Shown piece after piece: positions 33,932-43,091 of a DNA stretch of 64,000 bases. The translations under genes were made by a program, and so were the position numbers. Source of the DNA: Streptomyces sp. ISL-98 (lineage in GTDB: Bacteria; Actinomycetota; Actinomycetes; Streptomycetales; Streptomycetaceae). Numbering within the stretch: position 1 is the first letter of the stretch; each line of letters opens with the position of its first letter. The notes below the pieces were generated by a model, which saw only the letters and a list, made by a program, of their open reading frames with translations, searched no databases and was not told the DNA's origin. The DNA lies in NCBI RefSeq assembly GCF_018614055.1, contig NZ_JAGGPB010000001.1:124001-188000 (forward strand), written 5' to 3'.

Positions 33932-35602
33932 TTAAAGGGGGGCGTTGTCGCTGATCCACCAGGCGGCGGTGGACCCGGGCAGCACCCCGTTGGTACACGG
34001 GCCGCTGGCCAGCAGCGGGGTGCCCGCGACCGGAGCCGGCACAGGTGCGGTGCCGAAGTTGACCGCGCACACCAGGCCGTCGCCCCGGACGAAGGCGAGC
34101 ACCTCGGGCGGGCTCTCCAGCCAGCGCAGGCCGCCGTCGGCGAACTGGGGCAGCCCGCGCCGCAGTTGCAGGCCGTCCCGGTAGAGGTGCCAGAACGAGC
34201 GGGTGTCGGCCAGCGCCCGGTCGGTTGCGTGTTCGGCGAACCACTCGGGCTGCGGCAGCCACGGCCGGGCCCCTTCGGCTCCCGAGGTGAAGCCGAACGG
34301 GGAGGCGTGGCCCGACCACGGGAGCGGGACCCGGCAGCCGTCACGTATGCGCTTGCGGCTGCCTGTACGGCGGAATATGGGGTCGGTGAGCACATCGTCG
34401 GGCAGGTCCACGACTTCCGGCAGGCCCAGCTCTTCGCCCTGGTAGATGTACGCCGATCCGGGCAGCGCCATCATCAGCAGGGCGGCGGCCCTGGCGCGCG
34501 CCGAGCCGAGGCCGCTGCCCTCGGTGCCGGATTCGCCGTAGCGGGTGACGGTGCGGACCTGGTCGTGGTTGTTGAGGACCCAGGTGACGGTGGAGCCGGT
34601 GCCCGCGATGTCCTGCATCGCGTCGGAGATGATCTTCTGGAACGCGTCGGCGTCCCAGGGGGCTCCGAGCAGGTCGAAGAAGAAGGCCTGGTGCAGCTCG
34701 TCGGGGCGTACGTACAGGGCATGTTCGCGGGCGGTGGGTACGGAGACCTCACCGACCAGCAGCCGGTCGCGGCCGTCGCGGGCGGCGTACTCCTCGCAGA
34801 CCGAGCGCCAGTGGCGCCACACGTCGTGCACCTCGGGCTGGTTCCAGGCGAGCGGGTTGACCGAGTCGCGGGTCCGCTCGTCGGCCTCCGGGTCCGGGGA
34901 GTCGGGGAGTTCGGGGTGCTTGAAGAGCCCTGCCGCCACGTCGATACGGAAGCCGTCGACGCCACGGTCCAGCCAGAAGCGCAGGGCTCGGTCGAAGTGG
35001 TCGGCGACCTCGGGGTTGCGCCAGTTCAGGTCGGGCTGCTCGGGGGTGAACATGTGGAGGTACCACTGGCCGGGGGTGCCGTCCTCCTCCGTGATGCGGG
35101 ACCAGGCGGGGCCGCCGAACATCGCGCGCCAGTTGTTGGGCGGCTCCTCGCCGTCCGGGCCCAGGCCGTCGGCGAAGTGGAAGCGGGCGCGGGCCGCACT
35201 GCCGGGCTCTGCGGCCAGCGCCTCGCGGAACCAGACGTGCTCGCTGGAGCAGTGGTTGGGGACAATGTCCAGCAGGATCTTGATGCCGAGCCGCCGGGCG
35301 GCGGTGACCAGCAGGTCGAATTCGGCGAGGTCCCCGAAGATCGGGTCGACGTCGCAGTAGTCGGCGACGTCGTAGCCGTGGTCGTGCTGCGGCGAGGGGT
35401 AGAACGGGCTCAGCCAGATGCCGTCGACGCCGAGCTTCTTGAGGTACGGCAACCCCGCCCGTACCCCGGCCAGGTCACCGATGCCGTCGCCGGTGCTGTC
35501 CAGGAAGCTGCGGACATACACCTGGTAAATCACCGCATCCCGCCACCAGTGGTGCGCGATGCGAAGGGGGAGGCCGTTGTCGGCCGGGGCAGTGAGCATC
35601 AC
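33932..35602 (-). CDS. GH13 alpha-glucosidase (AglA-like)
   Basis: 556 aa, cytoplasmic (no signal peptide). Landmarks: WWRDAVIYQVYVRSF, GYDVADY, LDIVPNHCS, GFRIDVAAG with nucleophile Asp221, LLVGEVSVP with acid/base Glu285, and LNNHDQVRT with Asp347. These fit the alpha-glucosidase/trehalose-6-phosphate hydrolase/oligo-1,6-glucosidase group. It would split the imported alpha-glucoside to glucose. It is first in the operon; the binding protein follows 45 bp later. A promoter with TTGACA stands upstream at 35666-35696. Confidence 0.92.
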   Translation of the reverse strand: MMLTAPADNGLPLRIAHHWWRDAVIYQVYVRSFLDSTGDGIGDLAGVRAGLPYLKKLGVDGIWLSPFYPSPQHDHGYDVADYCDVDPIFGDLAEFDLLVTAARRLGIKILLDIVPNHCSSEHVWFREALAAEPGSAARARFHFADGLGPDGEEPPNNWRAMFGGPAWSRITEEDGTPGQWYLHMFTPEQPDLNWRNPEVADHFDRALRFWLDRGVDGFRIDVAAGLFKHPELPDSPDPEADERTRDSVNPLAWNQPEVHDVWRHWRSVCEEYAARDGRDRLLVGEVSVPTAREHALYVRPDELHQAFFFDLLGAPWDADAFQKIISDAMQDIAGTGSTVTWVLNNHDQVRTVTRYGESGTEGSGLGSARARAAALLMMALPGSAYIYQGEELGLPEVVDLPDDVLTDPIFRRTGSRKRIRDGCRVPLPWSGHASPFGFTSGAEGARPWLPQPEWFAEHATDRALADTRSFWHLYRDGLQLRRGLPQFADGGLRWLESPPEVLAFVRGDGLVCAVNFGTAPVPAPVAGTPLLASGPCTNGVLPGSTAAWWISDNAPL

Positions 35603-35657
35603 CCGTTGACCTGTTCCTACTTGTGCGTGCGGGAGTGTCCAGAGCAGGCCCCCCGTT

Positions 35658-35696
35658 ATGCATGCATGTTAAGTAGGCGTGTCGAGCAAGTGTCAA
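35658..35696 (-). promoter_or_regulatory. Promoter of the alpha-glucosidase/ABC operon with overlapping palindrome
   Basis: On the minus strand there is a consensus -35 TTGACA (plus 35691-35696). An 18-bp spacer leads to TTAACA (35667-35672), or a 19-bp spacer to TAACAT. A perfect palindrome ATGCATGCAT (35658-35667) overlaps the -10 and start region, suiting a repressor. No LacI or ROK regulator gene lies adjacent. Confidence 0.6.
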
Positions 35697-35745
35697 CGAC
35701 AAGACAGAAAGCTGCCCTTGGTTGTACCCATATGTCCAGGGATTC

Positions 35746-35766
35746 GTTAGGTCGCAGATACCTAAC
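35746..35766. promoter_or_regulatory. GTTAGGT-N7-ACCTAAC palindrome, iron-box-like
   Basis: Perfect 7-bp arms with the 7-bp spacing of DtxR/DmdR iron boxes (TTAGGT-N7-ACCTAA). It lies 21 bp past the stop of the orphan binding-protein gene and 50 bp upstream of the -35 of the glucosidase operon. It might be a regulatory site, or an AT-rich terminator hairpin for the upstream gene. Confidence 0.45.
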
Positions 35767-35787
35767 ATGTAACTAGGCGGAGGTTTC

Positions 35788-37065
35788 TCAGCCTCTGCGT
35801 GCGACGGCCCGGAGCTCCCCGGCCAGCCTGAGGACCGCCTGCTCCGGAGACTGGCGCAGCGCCATCGCGTCGTACGCCACCGCCTGCACCGCCAGGCTCA
35901 CCTGGTCGTAGCGCGGGCTCTTGGGCCGGGGCTCGGCCGCCAGCACACTCCTGCGCAGCGTCGGCAGGAACGGGTACGCGCGCACCAGCTCGGGATCGGT
36001 GTACAGGGCGGCCCGCACCGGTGGCAGTGAGCCCTCGGTGAGCACCTTGCGCTGCACGGGTTCGCTGGTCAGGTAGGCCATCAGGGCCTTGGCCGACTCC
36101 TGGTGACGGGAATGCGCGTTGACGGCGAGATTGGAGCCGCCCAGCACGCTCGCGCCGGGGCCGTCGGGGCCCGGCAGCGGTGTTACGCCGAACTTCCCGG
36201 CGACCTCGGAGTCCTTGCCTCCGGCGGCGGAGTAGACGTAAGGCCAGTTGCGCAGGAAGAGCAGTCGGCCGTTCTGGAACGCCTGCCGCGACTCCTCCTC
36301 CTTGAAGCGCAGCGCCTCCTGCGGAATCCAGCCGTCCCGTACTCCCCGGGCGAGGAAGCCCAGTCCGGCGCGGGCGGCGGCGGAGTCCACGGTGACCCGC
36401 TCGCCCTCGTCGCCGAGGAACGATCCGCCCGCCGAATGCACCGCCTCGGTGACGTTGACGGCGAGCCCCTCGTACGGCAGGAACTGCCCGGCATATCCGC
36501 CTATTCCGTACTTGGGGGCGATCGTCGACGCCTGTCGCTCCAGGTCCGCCCAGGTGCGGGGCGGCTGTTCGCCCTCGCGTTCCAGGAGGTCCTTGCGGTA
36601 GTAGAGCAACCCGGCATTCGTGACATACGGGACGGCGTACAGCTGTCCGTCGAAGGTGGCGGTGTCCACCACCGGCGGCAGGAAGGTGTCGAGCGGGAAG
36701 CGGCTCCGGTCGACCGGCGCGATCCAGCCCGCACCCGCGAACTCCGAGGTCCACGCCACATCGATATTGAGCACGTCGAACCGGCCGCTGCCGGCCCGCA
36801 GTTCGGTGATCATCTGCGCCCGGGTCTCGTCGGCCGAGTCCGGCAGCTCGACGAGGGTGACCTTTTCGTCCGGGTGTGTACGGTTCCAGCCGTCCAGCAG
36901 CGGACCGAGATAACCGGTGAGATCGCCGGCCGTGGCCAGCGTCATGGGCCCGCGCCCGTCCCCGCCGCCCGGCGGCCCTCCGGCCCGCACACCGGCCCCG
37001 GCATAGCCGGTCATGATCACGGCGGCGACCAGGAGACCCCTACCCGCGGCTCGTATCCACCGCAT
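35788..37065 (-). CDS. Orphan extracellular solute-binding protein without lipobox Cys
   Basis: 425 aa, start ATG 37065 with AGGAGG upstream. The family-1 binding-protein fold is clear: YLGPLLDGWNRTHPDEKVTLVELP, DVLNIDVAWTSEFAGAGWI and FLRNWPYVYSAAGG. The signal (WIRAAGRGLLVAAVIMTGYAGAGVRA) has no Cys where the lipobox would be, so it may be freely secreted or uncleaved. No permease accompanies it. The proteins it most resembles are ThuE/trehalose-maltose-type binders, but ligand assignment is unsupported. It is co-directional with, and upstream of, the alpha-glucosidase operon, with a palindrome between. Confidence 0.8.
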   Translation of the reverse strand: MRWIRAAGRGLLVAAVIMTGYAGAGVRAGGPPGGGDGRGPMTLATAGDLTGYLGPLLDGWNRTHPDEKVTLVELPDSADETRAQMITELRAGSGRFDVLNIDVAWTSEFAGAGWIAPVDRSRFPLDTFLPPVVDTATFDGQLYAVPYVTNAGLLYYRKDLLEREGEQPPRTWADLERQASTIAPKYGIGGYAGQFLPYEGLAVNVTEAVHSAGGSFLGDEGERVTVDSAAARAGLGFLARGVRDGWIPQEALRFKEEESRQAFQNGRLLFLRNWPYVYSAAGGKDSEVAGKFGVTPLPGPDGPGASVLGGSNLAVNAHSRHQESAKALMAYLTSEPVQRKVLTEGSLPPVRAALYTDPELVRAYPFLPTLRRSVLAAEPRPKSPRYDQVSLAVQAVAYDAMALRQSPEQAVLRLAGELRAVARRG

Positions 37066-37247
37066 AGGTTCCTCCCTGTGCACCGGCGCCATTCTTCCTC
37101 GAGTGACGTCAGGGGCCATGTATACCCGTTAGGCATGGGCGATACTAGGGCCCGACGCATAACGCCAGGGCGATACGGGCCACACTCCGACCACGATCCG
37201 GTCCCGCCCCCAACGAGCAGGTACGGAACGGGGAGGAGGAAGCACGC

Positions 37248-37754
37248 GTGCGCCTGCCCCTTCTCGCTCTCCTCGCCCGTGGTCCCGCCCACGGATACGA
37301 GCTCAAACAGGGGCTTGAGCAACTGCTGGGCGCCGCGTACCCTCAGCCGAACGTCGGCCAGATCTATGTCACTCTCGGTCGGCTGGAGAAGTCGGGCCTG
37401 ATCGAGGGCGAGGAAATCGCCCAGTCGAACCGGCCCAACAAGAAGATCTACCGGCTGACCGACGCCGGGCGGGAAGCGCTGAATGTCTGGTTCGAGGAGC
37501 CGACCGACGAGCCGCGCGTACGGGACGAGTTCTTCATGAAGCTCGCCCTCGCACCGGCGTCCGGCATGGCCGACCCGATAACTCTCATCAACAAACAGCG
37601 GCGTCAGTACCTCAACACCCTGCGGGACCTGTCGAAGCTCGCCGCCGCCGAAGACCGGGACAACCGGATCTCCCAGCTGCTGATCGAGGGCGCGATGCTG
37701 CACCTGCAGGCCGACCTCGACTGGCTGGAACGCTGTCAGGAGGAGCTGGAATGA
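37248..37754 (+). CDS. PadR-family transcriptional regulator
   Basis: 168 aa, GTG start with GGAGGAGG about 8 nt upstream. The winged helix starts LPLLALLARGPAHGYELKQGLEQLLG and continues with NVGQIYVTLGRLEKSGLI (landmarks Q-I-Y-x-T-L-x-R-L). The C-terminal coiled-coil helix carries dimerisation. Its stop overlaps the following ABC ATPase start by 4 bp, so it should control that ABC-FtsX module, as PadR proteins often do for drug-exporting ABC systems. Confidence 0.92.
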   Translation: MRLPLLALLARGPAHGYELKQGLEQLLGAAYPQPNVGQIYVTLGRLEKSGLIEGEEIAQSNRPNKKIYRLTDAGREALNVWFEEPTDEPRVRDEFFMKLALAPASGMADPITLINKQRRQYLNTLRDLSKLAAAEDRDNRISQLLIEGAMLHLQADLDWLERCQEELE

Positions 37755-38500
37755 GCGACGTAGCACCTCCTCCTGTCCTGCGCGCCGAAGGCCTCGTCAA
37801 GACCTACCACGGCGAAGGCGCCCCGGCCCACGCCGTGCGCGGTGTGGATCTGACCATCCGGCCGGGCGAGTTCATCGCGGTCACCGGACCGTCGGGCGCG
37901 GGGAAATCCACCCTGCTGCATCTGCTCGGCGGGCTCCAGCGGCCGGACAGCGGAAGCATCCGGCTGGACGGCGAGTGCGTCGACTCGTACAGCGAGGCCC
38001 GCTGGGCAGTGCTGCGGCGCCGCCGTATCGGCGTCGTCTTCCAGTTCTTCAACCTCGTGTCGAATCTGACGGTCGCCGACAACATCGAACTGCCCGCTCT
38101 GCTCGCCGGAAGCAACGCGCGTCAGGCCCGCGCCGAGCGCGAGAAGCTCCTCGCCGAGCTGGGCCTGGAAGGCACGGAGCGCAGGATGCCGGGCGAGCTG
38201 TCCGGCGGCGAACAGCAGCGCGTCGCCCTGGCACGGGCCCTGGTCAACCACCCCGGCCTGCTGCTGGCCGACGAACCCGCGGGCAGCCTGGACAGCAAGG
38301 GCACCCGCGAGGTGATGCGGCTGCTGTCCCGCTTCCACCAGCGCGGCCAGGCCATTCTGCTCGTCACCCATGACCACCGGCTGGCCAGCGCGGCGGACCG
38401 GGTCATCAGCTTCTTCGACGGCCGGATCGCCGACGACGCGACGCTCGGCACGGGGGCAGGCCGCTCCGGCGTCTCAAGCGTCCTGGAACTGAAGGACTGA
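37751..38500 (+). CDS. ABC transporter ATPase, LolD/MacB type
   Basis: 249 aa. Walker A is GPSGAGKST, the Q-loop FQFFNLVSNLTVADN, the signature LSGGEQQR and Walker B LLLADEPAGSLD. This subtype pairs with FtsX-fold permeases acting in mechanotransmission (antimicrobial-peptide or lipoprotein release) rather than classic transport. ATGA overlap with padR, and 5 bp to the permease: a three-gene unit. Confidence 0.93.
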   Translation: MSDVAPPPVLRAEGLVKTYHGEGAPAHAVRGVDLTIRPGEFIAVTGPSGAGKSTLLHLLGGLQRPDSGSIRLDGECVDSYSEARWAVLRRRRIGVVFQFFNLVSNLTVADNIELPALLAGSNARQARAEREKLLAELGLEGTERRMPGELSGGEQQRVALARALVNHPGLLLADEPAGSLDSKGTREVMRLLSRFHQRGQAILLVTHDHRLASAADRVISFFDGRIADDATLGTGAGRSGVSSVLELKD

Positions 38501-38505
38501 CAGCG

Positions 38506-40770
38506 GTGCGGGCCACTCTGCGCTGGGCGCACGCCGATCTGCGCACGCATCGCGGCGAGGCGCTGTTCATCGTGCTCACGACCGCCGGGATCATCGTCTC
38601 CCTGCTCCTGGCCGGTGCACTGCTCAGTTACGCCGCCAACCCCTGGCAGCGCGTCTTCACCCAGTCCCGCGGCGCCCATGTGTGGATCCACACCAGCCCA
38701 ACCGCCGACGCTGCCGGACTGGCCCGGCTGGACGGGGTCGACGAGCTCGCCGGGCCGTACCGGACAGCCCGTACGACCGTACGGTCGCAGGGCGCCAAGG
38801 CCACCGTCGAACTGCGCGGTGCCACCCCGGAGCCCTCCGACGTCGGCCGTCCGCTGATCACTTCGGGGCGCTGGCTCGACCGGTCCGCACCCGGCGGCGT
38901 CGTCCTGGAGAGCAGCCTGGCCGACGCCCTGTGGGCCGGGCCCGGGGACACCCTCTCGGTGCCGGGCGCCCACGGCTCCGTACGTACGCTGACGGTCGTC
39001 GGCGTCGCGGACAGCGCCGAGTCCCCGTACCGTCCCGGCGACCGGCCGGGCACCGGCTGGGTACTGTCCGGCGAACCCGCCCTCGCCCACGCGCCGGGCG
39101 ACCGCCTCGGACAGGTCGTCGGATTGCGGCTCGACCAGCCCGACGACACCGACTTCGCCGTACAGCGCGCGGTCACCGCGCTCCGCGCCGACGACGTCAC
39201 CGAGGTCTCCAGCTGGCACCAGGCGCGCGCCGAGGCACAGAGCGACAACCGGCTGCTCGGCCTGCTCCTCGGCCTCTTCGGGCTCGGCGCCCTGCTGGCG
39301 GCCGCGCTGGCGGTGACCGGCGCGATCAGCACCCGAGTCCGCGGCCATCTCCGGGACATCGCCGTCCTCAAGGCCATCGGCTTCACCCCGGGGCAGGTCG
39401 TACGTATCTTCCTGGCCCAGCACCTCGCCTTCGCCCTGTCCGGAGTCGTCCTGGGGACCGCGCTCGTCGAGACCCTGGGCGCCCGGACGCCGGGCCGGAT
39501 CGGCGAAGCGGTCGGCGTGTGGCAGGACCTTCCCGGGCACACCGCCGTCCTGCTGTCCCTCCCCGCCGCCACCGTGCTGTTCATCGGTGCGGCGACCGGC
39601 CTCGCCGCGTGGCGTGCGGGGCGCGTCCCGCCCGTTCCCGCGCTGCGGGCCGCCGCCCCGGCCGGCGGCCGGATGTCGGCCGTGGCCCGAAGCGCGCTCG
39701 GGCGGAACGTCCCGCCCGCGCTGGTGCTCGGCTGGCGCAACGCGTTCCGGCGCCGGGCCCGCTCCCTGTCGTCGATCGCCCGGCTGGCCCTGCCGCTGCT
39801 CCTGATCACGGTCGCGCTGAGCGCGTGGTCCACGCTGGACAGCTTCCAGGGCGGTGAACTCACGGCGCGGGCGTCCGACGGCCTCAAGGACCAGGAGGTA
39901 CGGGCCGTGCTGGACGCGAGCCCGCACGTCGCCGCAGCCCACCCGGGCGTGGAGGTCGCGGCGCTGGTCCCCGGCCAGACCGGCACGATCGCCCTGCGCG
40001 GCCTGGGCTCGCGCACCGACCCGTACCCCTTCTCACCCGCCGAGGGGCGGGCTCCGCACGGGCCCGACGAGGCGGTGGCGGGCCAGGGTCTGCTCGATCT
40101 GCTCGACATCGAGGTCGGCGACTGGGTGCGGATGACGGTCGGAGGCCGCCCGCAGATCCTGCACATCGTCGGCCGCAGTATCGAGCCGGAGAACGCGGGC
40201 CGGGTGATCACCACCGACCTCGACACCCTCCGCGAGCGCGACCCCGCGCTGAATCCCACCTTCTACCAGCTACGACTGCGCCCCGGCGCGGACGCGCGCG
40301 ACCTGGACGCCCGCCTGGAAATCAGGGAAGCGACCGCTCCGGCCGCCTGGCTCACCCCGGCGCGCGGGGTAGTGGTCGGCCTGATCGCCGTGCTCGCACT
40401 GATCGGGCTCACCGAACTGCTCACCATGATCGGCGCGGGCGTGCGCGAGCGGGAACGGGACCTGCCGGCGCTGAAGGCGATGGGGCTGACCCCACGCCAG
40501 ATCACGGCGATGATCGTGGCGGCCGCCGGTTTCACGGCGCTGGCGGCGGCTGTGTCCGGCACGACGCTCGGTGTACTGGCCGGCAGCGCGCTGATCGATG
40601 CGCAGGGCCGCTCGAACGGAATCGGAGCGGGCATCGCACAGGCGCCGGACGCGGTCGTCCTGCTGCTGGTGGTGTCGGCGGCGGTCCTGGGCGCGGTGGC
40701 GGTCGCGGCGCTACCGGCGGCGCGGGCGGCCCGACGCAGATCGGCGGACACGCTGAGCGCGGCAGTCTGA
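38506..40770 (+). CDS. FtsX-like ABC permease, duplicated form
   Basis: 754 aa, GTG start. Two FtsX domains: the first membrane cluster at ~20-45 and ~255-375 (LLGLLLGLFGLGALLAAALAVTG, split at G-L-F-G-L), and the second from ~430 with its terminal three helices at ~620-750. Between them are extracytoplasmic MacB-like regions. The conserved ERERDLPALKAMGLTPRQI loop (E-R-x-R-D) contacts the ATPase. It belongs to the PadR-ABC module. It ends at an imperfect inverted-repeat element. Confidence 0.92.
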   Translation: MRATLRWAHADLRTHRGEALFIVLTTAGIIVSLLLAGALLSYAANPWQRVFTQSRGAHVWIHTSPTADAAGLARLDGVDELAGPYRTARTTVRSQGAKATVELRGATPEPSDVGRPLITSGRWLDRSAPGGVVLESSLADALWAGPGDTLSVPGAHGSVRTLTVVGVADSAESPYRPGDRPGTGWVLSGEPALAHAPGDRLGQVVGLRLDQPDDTDFAVQRAVTALRADDVTEVSSWHQARAEAQSDNRLLGLLLGLFGLGALLAAALAVTGAISTRVRGHLRDIAVLKAIGFTPGQVVRIFLAQHLAFALSGVVLGTALVETLGARTPGRIGEAVGVWQDLPGHTAVLLSLPAATVLFIGAATGLAAWRAGRVPPVPALRAAAPAGGRMSAVARSALGRNVPPALVLGWRNAFRRRARSLSSIARLALPLLLITVALSAWSTLDSFQGGELTARASDGLKDQEVRAVLDASPHVAAAHPGVEVAALVPGQTGTIALRGLGSRTDPYPFSPAEGRAPHGPDEAVAGQGLLDLLDIEVGDWVRMTVGGRPQILHIVGRSIEPENAGRVITTDLDTLRERDPALNPTFYQLRLRPGADARDLDARLEIREATAPAAWLTPARGVVVGLIAVLALIGLTELLTMIGAGVRERERDLPALKAMGLTPRQITAMIVAAAGFTALAAAVSGTTLGVLAGSALIDAQGRSNGIGAGIAQAPDAVVLLLVVSAAVLGAVAVAALPAARAARRRSADTLSAAV

Positions 40771-40777
40771 GCGGGCT

Positions 40778-40984
40778 GCCTGCGGCGCTTCCCCCTTCCC
40801 GCCCCTTTCCGAAGTCCTCAACCGCCGGACGAGCTGAATCTTTCAGCCCTTGGGGGTCCCCCCTGGACGTAGTCCTTGGGGGAGTTTGAGGAGCGGGGTC
40901 TGGGGCGGAGCCCCCCCCACGCGGCGGCAGCCGCAAAATGTCACAGCGGGAAAGGGGCGGGCAGGGGAACAGCGCGCCGCAGGC
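40778..40984. repeat. Imperfect long inverted-repeat element, copy A
   Basis: The left arm 40778-40810 (GCCTGCGGCGCTTCCCCC... ending CCCCTTTCC) is matched by the right arm 40949-40984 (GGAAAGGGGCGGG... ending CGCCGCAGGC). Between them are the GGGGGTCCCCCC palindrome and GGCGGCAGCCGCAAAATGTC. A related element is at 61438-61586. It fills the gap between the convergent permease and PH-like gene and may act as a terminator. No gene is seen in it. Confidence 0.65.
40849..40884. repeat. Dispersed GGGGGTCCCCC...TTGGGGGAG palindrome
   Basis: CTTGGGGGTCCCCCCTGG, ACGTAGTCC, TTGGGGGAG. It is the same type as at 22232 and, in variant form, 748. It is nested inside the larger inverted-repeat element. 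Confidence 0.6.
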
Positions 40985-41012
40985 AGCCCGCACCGCACCA
41001 CCACCACCCGCA

Positions 41013-42557
41013 CTAGTCGCCGCCACCCCGTTCCAAAAACGGCCCCAACAACCCCGGCACCGCCGCGTCCGCGAACGCCAGCCCCTCACCCTCCGCCGCG
41101 TCGTACACCGAATAAGCCCCCTCCCCGGCAGCCGTAGTAGCGGTCAGCGTGACAAGCCCCGCCCGACGCTGGAAGACCGACTGCTTGACCGTCCAGCCGA
41201 TCACTCCACCCCGCTGGAGCGCCACCGTCGTGCGCCGCACCGTCCCCGACCGCGCCACCAGGTAGGCGCCACTGACGCCGTGCCCCAACGCGCGGTACGC
41301 GTCCAGAGCCAGCAGCACTGCCACCGGCAGCAGCACCACCGCGCAGCCCCCGGCAACGCACAGCAGCAGGACGTCCGCCAACAGCGCGCCGAGAAGAGCG
41401 AGCACGAGCACCGGAAGCAGCGCCGCCCCCAGCGCCCACCGCAGCCGACGCGTGCGGGCAGCGCGAGGGTGCGGCGTGAGGCGGGCCGTGCTCGTCGGCG
41501 AGGACGGCTCGCGCAGGACGTGCGCCGCGACCGCTTCCGCCGTCGCGCGCGGCGCAGGGGGAAGCAGCGTCTTGTGGTCGGCATGCGTACTGTCGTCGTC
41601 CTCGGCGAGCCCGGTCGCGACCGCGTCCACCCGCGCCGCCCCCAGCGTCCGTACACCGATCGGCTCGATGAGCTCAACGCCCCGCAGCCGGCGCTCCTCG
41701 ATGGAGATCGACCGGGTGGTGAACAGTCCGCGGCGTACACGCAGCGTGCCGCCCGGCTCCCGCTCCAGCCGGTAGTTCCACCACATCTCGACCCACAGCC
41801 CGAGCGCCCCGACCACACCCGCCGCGCACGCCCCGGCCACGAGCACCACGACCACCCACACCACCGGGGTGTCCCGGAACCGCTCGCCCGCCCACTCGAT
41901 CAACTTCCCCTGGGCACCGAACCATTCACTGACCTGCATCAGCCCGCCGGCCGCCGCACCGCCCAGCGCCGGGGCGACGAACGAGACGGGTGCGTAGCGG
42001 ATCCAGGTCGGATCGAGGGTGGCGAGTTCGCCCTCGCGGTGGGGACCGGGCGACGTGGAGGCGGCTGCGCGGTTCAGCAGTTCCGTGCGAAGCCGTTCGC
42101 CCTCCTCGCGGGCCACCGGGTCGAATTCGAGGGTGGATTCGCCGCCGCCGGAGTGCTCGCCCGTACCGATACGGACCTTCACCAGGCCGAGGACCCGCAG
42201 CAGCACATTGGCCGTCAGGTCGACGCTGCGGATGCGTTCACGGGCCAGCGAGCGGCGTTTGACCAGCAGCAGTCCGGTGTGGAGTTCGGCGCGCTCGGGG
42301 CCGATGCGGTAGCGGGTCCTGCGCCACCGTATGTAGTCGATCCCGGCGCCGCCCGCGATCAGCACAAGGGATCCGGCCAGCACCCAGGCAAGTGCCTGCC
42401 ACAGTGGCCTGCCGCCCGCGAGGCCGATGGTGACGGGCACTCCGGCGCCCGCCGCGATGCCCGCCATGACGAGCGCGGCGACGAGGACGGTGCGCGGATC
42501 GAGCCGCCGCCACCCGTCACCGCCCTCGCCGCCGTCGCCGCCCCCGTGCGAGCTCAC
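41013..42557 (-). CDS. PH-like (bPH2) membrane protein, YdbT type
   Basis: 514 aa. The start at GTG 42557 overlaps the upstream gene's stop (GTGA). Three bPH2-like segments follow membrane helix pairs: KRRSLARERIRSVDLTANVLLRVLGLVKVRIGTG (landmarks R-E-R-I-R-S-V-D), SISIEERRLRGVELIEP and TVALQRGGVIGWTVKQSVFQRRAGL. It pairs with the shorter YdbS-like protein; in Bacillus this pair is linked to resistance to other strains' antimicrobials and sits in the membrane. The function here is unknown. It is downstream of pgi in the same direction. Confidence 0.8.
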   Translation of the reverse strand: MSSHGGGDGGEGGDGWRRLDPRTVLVAALVMAGIAAGAGVPVTIGLAGGRPLWQALAWVLAGSLVLIAGGAGIDYIRWRRTRYRIGPERAELHTGLLLVKRRSLARERIRSVDLTANVLLRVLGLVKVRIGTGEHSGGGESTLEFDPVAREEGERLRTELLNRAAASTSPGPHREGELATLDPTWIRYAPVSFVAPALGGAAAGGLMQVSEWFGAQGKLIEWAGERFRDTPVVWVVVVLVAGACAAGVVGALGLWVEMWWNYRLEREPGGTLRVRRGLFTTRSISIEERRLRGVELIEPIGVRTLGAARVDAVATGLAEDDDSTHADHKTLLPPAPRATAEAVAAHVLREPSSPTSTARLTPHPRAARTRRLRWALGAALLPVLVLALLGALLADVLLLCVAGGCAVVLLPVAVLLALDAYRALGHGVSGAYLVARSGTVRRTTVALQRGGVIGWTVKQSVFQRRAGLVTLTATTAAGEGAYSVYDAAEGEGLAFADAAVPGLLGPFLERGGGD

Positions 42558-43075
42558 GTCGCGTCCCCCGGCGTCGCCCGTGTGATCCGTGTCAGCTGCT
42601 CGGCCAGCTCCGCCGCCAGCTCGTGGTCGAGCCCCTCGATCTTCACCGCGCCCTTGGAGGACGCCGTGGTGACTATGACCGTGGCCAGCCTGAACGCCTG
42701 CTCCAGCGGACCGCGCACGGTGTCCACGGTCTGGATCCGCGACATCGGCGCGATCCGCCACTCCTGCCAGAAGAATCCGGTACGTACATACACCGCGTCG
42801 TCCGTGACCTCCCAGCGGTGCACCCGGAACCACCACAGCGGCAGGAACACCGCGCAGGCCGCCCCGAGCACCGCGAGCACCCCGGCGGACAGCAGCAGCC
42901 ACGGCCGTGCGGGCGCGACAAGTGCGCCCAGCACGGCCAGTACGGCCACGGGGACCGCGGTCAGCAGCAGCCACTGCGTCCGCCACCAGCCGACGACGCG
43001 CCGGTCGAGCGTATTGTTCGGCGGCCTGAGCCGCACGGTCGCCCCGTTCGCCGCCCCGTTCGTCCCCCCGCTCAC
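42554..43075 (-). CDS. PH-like (bPH2) membrane protein, YdbS type
   Basis: 173 aa. Two membrane helices (~30-75) are followed by one bPH2 domain: VHRWEVTDDAVYVRTGFFWQEWRIAPMSRIQTVDTVRGPLEQAFRL (landmarks P-M-S-R-I-Q-T-V-D). It overlaps the YdbT-like gene by 4 bp and starts 16 bp after pgi, so the three form one transcription unit. A role in membrane homeostasis is plausible by family. Confidence 0.85.
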   Translation of the reverse strand: MSGGTNGAANGATVRLRPPNNTLDRRVVGWWRTQWLLLTAVPVAVLAVLGALVAPARPWLLLSAGVLAVLGAACAVFLPLWWFRVHRWEVTDDAVYVRTGFFWQEWRIAPMSRIQTVDTVRGPLEQAFRLATVIVTTASSKGAVKIEGLDHELAAELAEQLTRITRATPGDAT

Positions 43076-43091
43076 CGGAGCCGCGCCCCGG

